Made by a program: the position numbers and the translations under genes | The notes under the pieces: model-generated | Told to the model about the DNA's origin: nothing | The model's database searches: none | Seen by the model: the letters and a program-made list of their open reading frames with translations, nothing else | Part shown: in pieces, positions 9,025 through 17,401 of the stretch | Layout: the number at the start of each line of letters is the position of its first letter | Position numbering within the stretch: position 1 is the stretch's first letter | Assembly (NCBI RefSeq): GCF_900114375.1 | Contig: NZ_FOSV01000020.1 | Coordinates: 22,520-86,519 of the forward strand | Direction of reading: 5' to 3' | DNA from: Methylorubrum salsuginis | GTDB lineage: Bacteria; Pseudomonadota; Alphaproteobacteria; Rhizobiales; Beijerinckiaceae | DNA length: 64,000 nucleotides

Positions 9025-10419
9025 TCAGGCCTCGTGCGGGATGTTTGCCGGAACGGCGCCGGGCCGGGATCGGCAGCGGAGGGCGAAGCGGGCACCGCCC
9101 TCGGGCGAGGCCGCCGCCTCGACGCGGAAGCCGTGCAGATGGGCAATCGCCGCGACCAGTCCGAGGCCGAGACCGTGGCCCGGCGTGTGGCGGGCCGGCT
9201 CGGCCCGGTAGAACCGCCGGAACACCCGCTCGCGCTCGGATTCCGGGATGCCGGGGCCGGTATCCTCGACGGACACGATGCCGTCGGCGCCGGAGCGCGC
9301 CAGCCTGAGGCGGATGCGCCCGCCGGGGGGCGTGAACTTCACGGCGTTCTCGACGAGGTTGGAGACCGCCTCGAACAGAAGGTCGCGGTCGCCCGCGACC
9401 GGCGGGATGCCGGGCTCGGTCGTGACGCTCAGGGCGATCTCCTTGTCCTCGGCGACCGGCTCGAAGAACTCCGCCACCTCGCGCACCAGCGGCGCGAGAT
9501 CGACCGGCGCGAACCCCGCGAAGCGCCGCCCGTGCTCGATCTCGCCGATGCGCAGCACCGCGGTGACCATGGCGAGCGTCTGGTCGATCCAGACGAGCCC
9601 CTGGTCGATCGCGTCGCGGAACTCGACGACGGTTTCGGCGCCGTCGCGGGTGCGCTCCAGCCGGGCGCGCAGCCGCGTCAACGGCGTGCGCAGGTCGTGG
9701 GCGACGGCGTCGCCGACACTGCGGACCTCGTGGAGCAGGCGCTCGATCTCGTCGAGCATCCGGTTGACGTTGCCGGCCAGCCGGTCGAACTCGTCGTCGC
9801 GGGCGCCGACCGGCAGGCGCTGGCCGAGATCGCCCCGCATCACCCGCTCCAGCGCGGCTTCCGTCGCGGCCAAGCGTCGGCGGGCGCGGCTCGCCAGCAG
9901 CCAGCCGCCGAGACCGGAGACGACGAGCGTCGGCAGCAGGCCGAGGCCGAGCGCCCGCAGGCTGGTGGCCCGCACCCGGTCGATCTCGTCGGTGTCGTGG
10001 GCGATCACCACCGTGCGGCCGTCGGGCAGGGCCAGCGCCGCCGCCCAGATCTCGTCGTCGATCGTACGCTCGCCGAGATCGACCCGCGCCGGCACGCGGG
10101 CGGCGTCGCCGTCCGGCGCCAAATCCGCCGGCATGGCCAGGATGTTTCCCGACAGCCGCCGCCCGTCGGCCGCGAAGAGCCCGGCGGCGTGGCGCGCATG
10201 CAGGTCCATGGCGATCCACGTATCGACGCGCCCCGCGGCGGCGGCCGGGTCGGCGGCGGCGGCGCGGACTTCGAGCCGCAGCGTCTCGGCCACCTCCTCG
10301 CGCAGGAAGCTCGCGGTCTGCCAGTAAACGAAGGCGAAGGTCGCGAGCGCCAGCAGCACGGACCAGAGCGCGATCCCGGCCGCCCAGCGCAGGCGGGTGG
10401 AGCGAAACGGATCAATCAT
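9025..10419 (-). CDS. Two-component sensor histidine kinase
   Basis: A 464-residue membrane kinase. Helix 1 is at ~12-33, a periplasmic sensor region at ~34-155, helix 2 at ~158-178 and a HAMP linker at ~180-232. The phosphoacceptor is in AHDLRTPLTRLRA (His ~241), and the ATPase has the N box (ENAVKFTP), G1 (DTGPGIP) and G2 (GHGLGLGL). Its start overlaps the response-regulator stop by 8 bp. The divergent RND metal-efflux pair suggests that it senses a metal or an envelope signal, as CusS/CzcS do. The periplasmic loop shows no obvious His/Met/Cys cluster, so the ligand is open. Confidence 0.9.
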   Translation of the reverse strand: MIDPFRSTRLRWAAGIALWSVLLALATFAFVYWQTASFLREEVAETLRLEVRAAAADPAAAAGRVDTWIAMDLHARHAAGLFAADGRRLSGNILAMPADLAPDGDAARVPARVDLGERTIDDEIWAAALALPDGRTVVIAHDTDEIDRVRATSLRALGLGLLPTLVVSGLGGWLLASRARRRLAATEAALERVMRGDLGQRLPVGARDDEFDRLAGNVNRMLDEIERLLHEVRSVGDAVAHDLRTPLTRLRARLERTRDGAETVVEFRDAIDQGLVWIDQTLAMVTAVLRIGEIEHGRRFAGFAPVDLAPLVREVAEFFEPVAEDKEIALSVTTEPGIPPVAGDRDLLFEAVSNLVENAVKFTPPGGRIRLRLARSGADGIVSVEDTGPGIPESERERVFRRFYRAEPARHTPGHGLGLGLVAAIAHLHGFRVEAAASPEGGARFALRCRSRPGAVPANIPHEA

Positions 10420-11107
10420 CGGGCATCAGGGAAAAGCCGATGCCGCGCACGCTGTGGATCACCGGCGGCTCGCCCTCCGCCTCCAGCTTGCGCCGCAGGC
10501 GGCCGAGATGGACGTCGATGAGGTTCGATTTCGGGGTGAAGCGGTAATTCCACACCTCCTCGAACAGGAGCGCGCGGGTCACGACCTGACCGGGACGGCG
10601 CATCAGGTATTCGAGGAGCTTCAGTTCGCGCGGCAGCAGGTCGAGGTCGCGGGTGCCGCGCCGGCCGGTCCCCGTGATCAGGTCGATCTCCAGGCTGCCG
10701 ACCCGCAGCAGCGTCTCGCGGGTGTCGGCGGGCCGGCGCAGCAGCGCCTCGAGCCGGGCGGCGAGTTCGGCCAGCGCGAAGGGTTTGGCGAGATAGTCGT
10801 CGCCGCCGGCCCTGAGGCCGCGGATGCGCTCGTCCACGGTGCCGAGCGCGCTCAGCACCAGGGCCGGGACGCGATGGCCCTCGCCGCGCAGCTGCTGCAA
10901 CACCGTGAGCCCGTCGAGGCCGGGCAGCATCCGGTCGAGGATCAGCGCGTCGAACGGTTCGGCCCGCGCCTGGGCGGCCCCGTCCGGGCCGGTCTGCGCC
11001 CAGGCGACGACATGGCCGCGCCCGCGCAAGTCGCCGAGGATGTCCTGTGCGGTCTCCTCGTCGTCTTCGATCAGCAACAACCTCGCCACGGTCTCCACCG
11101 CCCGCAT
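10412..11107 (-). CDS. OmpR/PhoB-family response regulator
   Basis: A 231-residue regulator. The receiver (LLLIEDDEE, phosphoacceptor Asp in DALILDRMLPG, conserved Lys in LAKPFALAEL) is at ~8-122, and the OmpR-type winged helix at ~135-225 (LLPRELKLLEYLMRRPGQVV, NLIDVHLGRLRRKLE). The ATG at 11107 is preferred; an in-frame TTG at 11131 would add eight residues. It is the first gene of the regulator-kinase-small protein operon and faces the RND adaptor gene across ~100 bp, so it probably controls both directions. The 16-bp motif at 11165-11180 lies in that spacer and is a candidate binding site. Confidence 0.9.
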   Translation of the reverse strand: MRAVETVARLLLIEDDEETAQDILGDLRGRGHVVAWAQTGPDGAAQARAEPFDALILDRMLPGLDGLTVLQQLRGEGHRVPALVLSALGTVDERIRGLRAGGDDYLAKPFALAELAARLEALLRRPADTRETLLRVGSLEIDLITGTGRRGTRDLDLLPRELKLLEYLMRRPGQVVTRALLFEEVWNYRFTPKSNLIDVHLGRLRRKLEAEGEPPVIHSVRGIGFSLMPDD

Positions 11108-11164
11108 CCGTTCGAAGACTGATTGTCGCAAAACAACGCCGCTGTCGCGGGGCGAGGACGACCA

Positions 11165-11180
11165 TGAAACCGAATTTAGT
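11165..11180 (+). promoter_or_regulatory. Candidate regulator site between the two-component and RND operons
   Basis: TGAAACCGAATTTAGT lies in the short divergent spacer between the response-regulator gene and the RND adaptor gene. It differs at one position from the sequence at 7327-7342 upstream of the cytochrome b561/VIT operon. Position and sharing suggest a binding site of the adjacent response regulator; this has not been shown. Confidence 0.4.
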
Positions 11181-11230
11181 GGCGCGGCCGGGGGGGGCGG
11201 CTAGGTCAGCGGACATCTCAACGGAGCAGG

Positions 11231-12619
11231 GTGGGTGCGGTCGTGCTGATGGCCGTGAAGGATGGCGCGCGAGGCGTCGGCACGGGCGATCCGCGTTCCG
11301 AGCGCGAAGCCACGGGGCCGGCGGAGCCCGCGCCGCCGTGGCGGAGGCCGGGGAGCAAGCCCCCATGGCTCTTCGTCGTCCTGTTCGCTGCTGCGCTCGC
11401 CCTCGCCGGCCTCGGCTGGATGTTTCGCGCTCCGCTGGTGGCTCGGCTCGAACCGCTCGCCGCCCCGGTGCTCGTCCGGCTGGGCCTTGCCGCACCGGAG
11501 GCGGAGCCTTCGCCCAAGGAGGCGCCCGCCGAGTCCCCGAGCGACCCGAACGCCGTCACCTTGGACGAGGCCGGACAGAAGCGGATCGGGCTCGCCTTCG
11601 GTGAGGCCAGGATACGGAAAATCGTGCTTCCGGTGCGGGCGCCCGGCACGATCGCGTTCGACGAGCGGCGGGTCACGCGGCTGAAGCCGCGCACGCAGGG
11701 CCGCGTCGTCGGACTGAACGTCCAGCCGGGCGACACGGTGCGCGCCGGGCAGGCATTGGCGACCCTCGACGCGGCGGGCGTGCTCGATGCGCGCAACGGC
11801 CTCGACGAGGCACGCGCGAACCTCGTCGAGGCGCAGGCGACGGAGAAAGTCGCCGACACCAACGTGAAACGCGGACAGGACCTTCTGAAGATCGGCGGCG
11901 TCGCCCAGGCCGAGGTCGATCGGCGTCAGGTCGATCTGGCGAAGGCGCACGCGGCGACACTCTCGGCACAGGCCAAGGTCGATCTGTTCCAGGCGCAGTA
12001 CGACCGCCTCGCGCCCCGGCCCGCCCTGGGCCCGAGCGTCAGCGCCATCGTCGCGCCGATCGACGGCGTGGTGACGAGCGCCAACCTGACGCTGGGCGAA
12101 GTGGTCGATACCGGCCGCGACGCCTTCACGGTCGCCGACCCGTCGCAGGTTCTGGTGCTGGCCAACCTCTACGGCGCCGACATCGCGCGGGTGGCGCCGG
12201 GCGACGCGGTGACCGTGCAGGCGCCGATCCCCGATCACCCGCTTTTCGAGGGCCGGGTGCGCTCGGTCAACGCCGCGGTCGATCCCGCCACCAACACCGC
12301 CCCGGCCCGGATCGAGATCGCCAACCCGAACGGATCTTTACGCGCCAACCTGTTCGTCTCCGTCGAGATCGCGGCCGACCTCCACCGTGAGGCGGTGACG
12401 ATCCCGGCGGCGGCCGTGCAGCAGACCGAGGACGGCCCCATCGCCTTCGTGCGCACGGCTCCTGGGCGCTTCGAGAAGCGGGCGCTCACGCTCGGCGTGC
12501 AGCGGGCCGACTGGGTCGAGGTGAGATCGGGCGTGGCTGACGGCGAGAGCGTGGCGACGGAAGGCAGCTTCGGCCTCAAGGCGATCCTGCTGCGCTCCCT
12601 CCTCGGCGCGACCGATTGA
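11231..12619 (+). CDS. RND efflux periplasmic adaptor subunit (CzcB/CusB-like)
   Basis: A 462-residue membrane-fusion protein. A Pro-rich cytosolic leader (1-50) and one membrane anchor (~51-70) precede the lipoyl half-motifs (RLKPRTQGRVVGLNVQPGDTV and SAIVAPIDGVVTSANLTLGEVV), a helical hairpin between them (~175-265) and beta-barrel domains to the C-terminus. It links the inner-membrane RND pump to an outer-membrane channel. The GTG at 11231 is given; the ATG at 11249 is an alternative. The coding end lies 8 bp before the ATG of the pump gene. The substrate is inferred from the pump's HME motif; no His-rich metal-binding leader is present. Confidence 0.85.
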   Translation: MGAVVLMAVKDGARGVGTGDPRSEREATGPAEPAPPWRRPGSKPPWLFVVLFAAALALAGLGWMFRAPLVARLEPLAAPVLVRLGLAAPEAEPSPKEAPAESPSDPNAVTLDEAGQKRIGLAFGEARIRKIVLPVRAPGTIAFDERRVTRLKPRTQGRVVGLNVQPGDTVRAGQALATLDAAGVLDARNGLDEARANLVEAQATEKVADTNVKRGQDLLKIGGVAQAEVDRRQVDLAKAHAATLSAQAKVDLFQAQYDRLAPRPALGPSVSAIVAPIDGVVTSANLTLGEVVDTGRDAFTVADPSQVLVLANLYGADIARVAPGDAVTVQAPIPDHPLFEGRVRSVNAAVDPATNTAPARIEIANPNGSLRANLFVSVEIAADLHREAVTIPAAAVQQTEDGPIAFVRTAPGRFEKRALTLGVQRADWVEVRSGVADGESVATEGSFGLKAILLRSLLGATD

Positions 12620-12627
12620 GGCCCGCC

Positions 12628-15600
12628 ATGAAGGCTTGGTTCGCCCTGCTGATCCGCCGCCGCTGGCTCGTGCTGGTGCTCGCCGTCATGGGCACTGCGG
12701 GCGGCATCGCCAACATCGAGGGCCTGTCGATCGATGCGGTGCCGGACATCTCACCGAAACAGGTGATGATCCTCACCCTCTCGCCGGGGCTGGGGCCGCT
12801 GGAGGTCGAGCGGCTGGTGAGCTTTCCGGTCGAGAGCGCCATGGCCGGGGCGCCCGGGCTGACGACCGTGCGCTCGACCTCGCGCTTCGGCGTCTCGGCA
12901 GTCTACGTCACGTTCGAGGACGGGGTGCCGCTCACCGAGGCGCGCAATCAGGTCTTCCAGCGCCTGCCCCAGGCCAAGGCGATGATGCCGGCGGGCGTCG
13001 GCGATCCGCAGATGGGGCCGATGGCGACGGGGCTGGGCGAGATCTACCAGTTCGAGCTGCGGGGCCCGGCTTACTCGCCGATGGAGCTCAAGCGCCTCCT
13101 GCAATGGACCATCGCGCCGCGCCTCAAGCTGACCCCCGGCATCGCCGACGTGAACATCTACGGCGGCGAGCTGCCGACCTACGAGGTGCAGGTCTCGGCC
13201 GAGGCGCTGCACCGCTACGGCGTGACGCTCGCCCAGGTCTACGCGGCGCTGGCGCAGAACAATTTGGCCCGCGGCGGCGCCTATCTGGAGCATAACGACC
13301 AGCAGCAGGTGATCCGCGGTCTCGGCCTCGCGAAAGACCCTTCGGATCTCGCCGCCATCGTGGTCGCGACGCAGGCGGGCGGCCTGCCGGTGACGATCGC
13401 CGACCTCGGCAAGGTCGTGGAGGCCCCGAAGGTCCGCCTCGGCGCGGTGACGCACGATGCGGCGGGCGAGACGGTCGTCGGCATCGCCATGATGCAGCAG
13501 GGCGAGAACGCCAGCGCGGTCGTGGAGCGGGTGAAGGCGACGCTCGACGCGCTTCGCCCGGAACTGCCGCCGGGCATCGCCATCGTCCCCTTCTACGACC
13601 GCTCGGGGCTGGTGCAGCGGACGATCCACACCGTGATCCACAACGGCGTCGAGGGCGCGGTCCTCGTCGTGGTCGTGCTGCTCCTGCTGCTCGGCAACCT
13701 ACGCGCCGGGCTCGTCGTCGCGGTGGCGATCCCGCTCTCGATGCTGATGGCGTTCGCCGGGATGCGGGCGCTCGGGCTCTCGGGCAACCTGATGAGCCTG
13801 GGCGCCATCGATTTCGGCCTGATCGTCGACGGCGCCGTCGTGATGGTCGAGAACGTCTTGCGCGCCCGCGGCGAGCATCCCGAGCGGCCGCCCCTCGACG
13901 TGATCCGCGACGCCGCCGCCGAGGTGGCGCGGCCGGTCCTGTTCGCGGTGGCAATCATCATGATCGTCTACCTGCCGGTACTGGCGCTCGAAGGCGTGGC
14001 CGGCAAGATGTTTCGACCCATGGCGCTCGCCGTGATCCTGGCGCTGGCCGGCTCCCTCGTCCTGACCCTGACGGTGATCCCGGCGCTCGCCGCCCTGGTC
14101 CTGGCCGGACCGGGGACCGGCGAGCGTGAGACGCGCCTCGTCCACGGCGTGCGCCGGCTCTACACGCCGGTCCTGCGCGGGGCCGAGCGGCATGCGGGCA
14201 TCACGACGCTCGTGACGTTGGCCCTGTTCGGCGGCACTTGCCTCCTCGCCACCCGCCTCGGCGGCGAGTTCCTGCCCAAGCTCTCGGAGGGCTCCCTCGT
14301 CGTCACCTCGGAGAAGCTGCCCGGCATCAACCTCGAGGCCTCGCTGAAGGTGGTCCACCGTATCGAGACGGTGCTGAAATCCTTCCCGGAGGTGAAGCGG
14401 GTGGTGTCGCTCACCGGCAGCGCCGAGATTCCGACCGATCCGATGGGGGTCGAATCGACCGACAGCTTCATCACGCTGACAGACCCGGCGACCTGGACCA
14501 CCGCGCAGACGCAGGACGGCCTCGTCACGGCTTTCGAGAAACGTCTCGAAGAGGAAGTGCCGGGCGTCGCCTATTCCTTCTCGCAGCCGATCCAGATGCG
14601 GATGGACGACCTGATGGAGGGGGTGCGCGGCGACGTGGCGATCAGTCTCTACGGCGACGACCTCGCGGTGCTGAAGGACAAGGCCGACGCCATCGTGCGG
14701 GCCGTCTCTGCCGTGCCGGGCGCGGCCGACGTGAAGGCGGAGGCGCAAGCCGGGATGCCGGCCCTGTCGATCCAGATCGATCGCGCGGCGGCCGCCCGCT
14801 ACGGCGTCAACGTGGCGGACGTGCTGGACACCGTCGAGGCGATCGGCGGGCGAACCGCCGGCATAGTCTACCGCGACGACAACGCCATCACGGACATCGT
14901 GGTGCGGCTCTCGGCCGACGACCGCAGCGACGTCGAGCGCATCCGCACGCTGCCGGTGGGGGGCAGCGGCAAGGCGCTGGTGCCGCTCTCGCTGGTCGCG
15001 TCGGTCACGCTGGCCTCGGGCCCGGCCCAGATCAGCCGCGACCGGTTGCAGCGGCGCATTTCGGTCCAGGCCAACGTGCGCGGGCGCGACGTGCAGAGCT
15101 TCGTCACCCAGGCGCAGGCCGCTGTGGCGGCGCAGGTCGCCCTGCCGCCGCGCTATGCCCTCGAATGGAGCGGCCAGTTCCGGAACCTCCAAGAGGCGAC
15201 AGCCCGCCTCTCCGTGGTGGTGCCCGCCGCGATGGCCGCGATCCTCGTGCTGCTCGTGGTGATGTTCTCCGACCTCCGCCTCGCCGGGCTGATCTTCCTC
15301 AACGTGCCGATCGCGGCGACCGGCGGCATCCTCGCGCTGTGGCTGCGCGACCTGCCGTTCTCGGTCTCGGCGGCGGTCGGCTTCATCGCCACCTTCGGCA
15401 TCGCCGTGCTGAACGGCGTGGTGCTGACGAGCTATATCCGCGATCTCGAACGCGCCGGCCTCGATCCCCGCGAGGCGGCGACGCGGGCCGCCGAGATGCG
15501 CCTGCGCCCGGTGATCACGACCGCGCTCGTGGCGACGCTCGGCTTCCTGCCGATGGCGCTCTCGACCAGCGCCGGCGCCGAGGTGCAGCGCCCGCTGGCC

Positions 15601-15762
15601 ACCGTCGTGATCGGCGGGCTGATCACCGCGACGGGGCTGACCCTGATCGTGCTGCCGACGGTCTATCCGTTCGTCGTGCGATTGCGCCTCCCCTTCACCG
15701 GCCCCGCCGAGCCCCGATACGGATCGACCGCCGCCGCATCGCGGAGGCGCACCGACGCGTAG
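12628..15762 (+). CDS. Heavy-metal-type RND efflux transporter (CzcA/CusA family)
   Basis: A 1044-residue, 12-helix inner-membrane pump. In helix 4 it carries DFGLIVDGAVVMVEN, the conserved acidic motif of HME-RND metal transporters (Czc/Cnr type). Other family landmarks are NIEGLSIDAVPDISPKQV at the N-terminus, RSTSRFGVSAVYVTFEDG in the porter domain and SVSAAVGFIATFGIAVLNGVVL in helices 10-11. It expels a divalent or monovalent metal from periplasm or cytosol using the proton gradient. The ATG at 12628 is preferred over a TTG four codons upstream that overlaps the adaptor stop. No outer-membrane factor gene is nearby, so the third component must be encoded elsewhere. Confidence 0.88.
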   Translation: MKAWFALLIRRRWLVLVLAVMGTAGGIANIEGLSIDAVPDISPKQVMILTLSPGLGPLEVERLVSFPVESAMAGAPGLTTVRSTSRFGVSAVYVTFEDGVPLTEARNQVFQRLPQAKAMMPAGVGDPQMGPMATGLGEIYQFELRGPAYSPMELKRLLQWTIAPRLKLTPGIADVNIYGGELPTYEVQVSAEALHRYGVTLAQVYAALAQNNLARGGAYLEHNDQQQVIRGLGLAKDPSDLAAIVVATQAGGLPVTIADLGKVVEAPKVRLGAVTHDAAGETVVGIAMMQQGENASAVVERVKATLDALRPELPPGIAIVPFYDRSGLVQRTIHTVIHNGVEGAVLVVVVLLLLLGNLRAGLVVAVAIPLSMLMAFAGMRALGLSGNLMSLGAIDFGLIVDGAVVMVENVLRARGEHPERPPLDVIRDAAAEVARPVLFAVAIIMIVYLPVLALEGVAGKMFRPMALAVILALAGSLVLTLTVIPALAALVLAGPGTGERETRLVHGVRRLYTPVLRGAERHAGITTLVTLALFGGTCLLATRLGGEFLPKLSEGSLVVTSEKLPGINLEASLKVVHRIETVLKSFPEVKRVVSLTGSAEIPTDPMGVESTDSFITLTDPATWTTAQTQDGLVTAFEKRLEEEVPGVAYSFSQPIQMRMDDLMEGVRGDVAISLYGDDLAVLKDKADAIVRAVSAVPGAADVKAEAQAGMPALSIQIDRAAAARYGVNVADVLDTVEAIGGRTAGIVYRDDNAITDIVVRLSADDRSDVERIRTLPVGGSGKALVPLSLVASVTLASGPAQISRDRLQRRISVQANVRGRDVQSFVTQAQAAVAAQVALPPRYALEWSGQFRNLQEATARLSVVVPAAMAAILVLLVVMFSDLRLAGLIFLNVPIAATGGILALWLRDLPFSVSAAVGFIATFGIAVLNGVVLTSYIRDLERAGLDPREAATRAAEMRLRPVITTALVATLGFLPMALSTSAGAEVQRPLATVVIGGLITATGLTLIVLPTVYPFVVRLRLPFTGPAEPRYGSTAAASRRRTDA

Positions 15763-15920
15763 AACGCGCGACGCGCACGGTCCGGCCGCGTACGACGGCT
15801 TCCGAATCACGGCCGATCCGGGTTTCACACGTCCGGCCGTCGGGCCGAGACGCGGCGGCGCCGATCGTGCATGGCCGGACCGGGCGCGTGCGCGCACTGC
15901 AACGGGATCTTGCGTCGATC

Positions 15921-16622
15921 ATGAGACAGGGCGAGACGAGCCCCCCGACCGACCGGGTCGGGACGATCTGCCGGTCGCTGCGACGGGCCATCGTGGAGAG
16001 GGCGCTCGCCCCCGGGGACCGGCTGCCCGAGGACGCGCTCGGCGAGCGCTTCAGCGTCAGCCGCACCATCGCGCGCCAAGCCCTCGTCCAGCTCGCGGGG
16101 GAGGGGCTGGTGGAACTGCGCCGCAACCGCATCGCCGTGGTGGCGAGCCCGAGCTGGGAGGAGGCGCGCGACACCTTCGACGTGCGCATCAGCCTGGAGC
16201 GGCTCGTAGTCCAGCGCCTCGCCGGCACCTTGAGCGACGCGCAGCGGGCCGCGCTGGAGGCCCATATCGCGGGCGAGGAGCGGGCGAGCGGCGGGCCGGA
16301 GGCGGCCTCGATCCGGCTCGCCACCGAGTTCCACCTGCTGCTCGCCGAGATGACCGGCAGCCCGGTGCTGACCCGCTACGTCGCCGAACTCGGCTACCGC
16401 TGCGCCCTGGTCCTGTCGCTCTACAGCCGGCCGCACTCGTCCGATTGCGCGGTGAGCGAGCACCGGGAGATCGTGGCGGCTTTGGTCGCAGGCGATGCCG
16501 GACGGGCGGTGGCCCTGATGGACCACCATCTCGACGCGGTGGCCGAGCGCGCCCGCATCGTCGCCGAGCCCCGGCGCGAACGCGACCTGATCCGCCTGCT
16601 CGCCCCCTACGTCGAGGGCTGA
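15921..16622 (+). CDS. GntR-family (FadR/FCD) transcriptional regulator
   Basis: A 233-residue repressor-type protein. The GntR winged helix is at ~10-75 (LRRAIVERALAPGDRLPEDALGERFSVSRTIARQALVQLAGEGLVEL), followed by an all-helical FCD ligand domain (~85-215) with the usual His/Asp metal-ligand pattern (EFHLLLAEMTG, SEHREIVAAL, MDHHLDAV). FCD regulators respond to small organic acids or amino-acid-like effectors. An in-frame GTG at 15867 would add 18 residues. It sits ~0.8 kb upstream of the ABC/hydrolase operon and likely controls it. Palindromes at 17249-17291 are candidate operators. It is convergent with the NTF2-like gene. Confidence 0.85.
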   Translation: MRQGETSPPTDRVGTICRSLRRAIVERALAPGDRLPEDALGERFSVSRTIARQALVQLAGEGLVELRRNRIAVVASPSWEEARDTFDVRISLERLVVQRLAGTLSDAQRAALEAHIAGEERASGGPEAASIRLATEFHLLLAEMTGSPVLTRYVAELGYRCALVLSLYSRPHSSDCAVSEHREIVAALVAGDAGRAVALMDHHLDAVAERARIVAEPRRERDLIRLLAPYVEG

Positions 16623-16630
16623 GGATTCCT

Positions 16631-16786
16631 ATATCGCGTCTCGTCAGAAGTCCGGGATACCGAAGGGATCATCCCTTCGGCGGGGTTTGGGGCGGAGCCC
16701 CGCATTGGCTTCGCCGACCGGGCGCTGCCCTGGAGCCGCGAAGGGCTTGCCCTTCGATCCCGGATTCATGGCGAGACGCGGGATAT
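16631..16786. repeat. 156-bp element with ~28-bp terminal inverted repeats and inner hairpins
   Basis: The left arm (16631-16658) and right arm (16757-16786) are imperfect inverted copies: ATAT, CGCGTCTCG and TCCGGGAT are matched, with a 2-bp indel and a few mismatches. Between them lie CCGAAGGG-atcat-CCCTTCGG (near 16660-16680), a GGGGC/GCCCC hairpin (near 16690-16701) and CGAAGGGC-ttg-CCCTTCG (16739-16755). It fills the whole gap between two convergent genes and ends at the stop codon of the NTF2-like gene. It may be a small non-autonomous (MITE- or REP-like) element that now also ends transcription from both sides. Confidence 0.6.
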
Positions 16787-17196
16787 CAGGCCGAGACGCC
16801 CTGCCGGTCGAGGATGCGCTCGGCGCTGTCGTTCCACACCTCCATGGAGACGATCAGGCCGTCGCGCACCGTGAAGCGATCGACGTAGCGGTTGTCCTCG
16901 AAGGCGGTTCCGTCCGGCCACGCGCCGTAGAGCGTACCGAGGCTGTAGACCGTGGTCAGCCCGTCGCCGGGCACCACGTCGAGCCGCTCCATCCGCTTCT
17001 TGACCCAGGCGTAGCGGCCCGCGTTGAAGGCCGTCACCTCGCGCGGATGCCGAAACACCCGGCCGCCGGTGAAGACGATGGCGATGCCCGGCGCCATGTA
17101 GCGCGCCGCCGTCTCGGGATCGGGCACCATCGAGGCTTCGAGATAGGCCGTCACCGCCGCCGCGTCGCGCGCGGCCCCCGCATCCTTCGCGTCCAT
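16786..17196 (-). CDS. NTF2-like (SnoaL-type) small protein
   Basis: A 136-residue single-domain protein with the alpha+beta cone-fold pattern: helix (AAVTAYLEASMVPDPETAARYMA), strand (IAIVFTGGRVFRHPREV), helix (FNAGRYAWVKKRMERLDV) and sheet strands (TTVYSLGTLYGAWPDGTAFEDNRYVDRFTVRDGLIVSMEVWNDSAE). The family includes enzymes and ligand-binding proteins, and the function here is unknown. The ATG at 17196 is preferred over a TTG six bases upstream. It is transcribed away from the ABC operon, sharing its ~200-bp control region. NTF2-like proteins also occur in allantoin/oxalurate gene clusters (HpxZ), but this one is not clearly HpxZ. Confidence 0.75.
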   Translation of the reverse strand: MDAKDAGAARDAAAVTAYLEASMVPDPETAARYMAPGIAIVFTGGRVFRHPREVTAFNAGRYAWVKKRMERLDVVPGDGLTTVYSLGTLYGAWPDGTAFEDNRYVDRFTVRDGLIVSMEVWNDSAERILDRQGVSA

Positions 17197-17248
17197 CCGC
17201 AATCTCCCAAATTCCTGTCAGCCGACCATGGCGGAGCCGTCACCACCT

Positions 17249-17291
17249 TGCATGCAGAAAGTGTATGCACTTTGGCGGAGATTTGTGCACA
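17249..17291. promoter_or_regulatory. Palindrome cluster between the NTF2-like gene and the ABC operon (candidate GntR operators)
   Basis: Three short palindromes lie within 43 bp: TGCATGCA (17249-17256), AAAGTG-tatg-CACTTT (17258-17273) and TGTGCACA (17284-17291). The second and third share the pattern AAGTGTnnGCAC/AAGTGTGCAC when read on opposite strands. They lie in the divergent spacer, 110-150 bp before the first operon gene. Short AT-centred palindromes of this size suit FCD-type GntR dimers such as the nearby regulator. Confidence 0.45.
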
Positions 17292-17401
17292 CTTCTTTCG
17301 CAGGTCATGAGCGATTCGAAAAACGCGAGTGAATTCAACGGCTGACCGGCTGGCACGGCCGTTGCGGATATGGGTCGACCAGATACGGGGACCGGACCGA
17401 C

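Noticed and set aside
13699..15897. A ~730-codon open frame antisense to the RND pump
   Set aside because: His/Arg/Asp-rich low-information product, typical GC-rich shadow of the pump gene.
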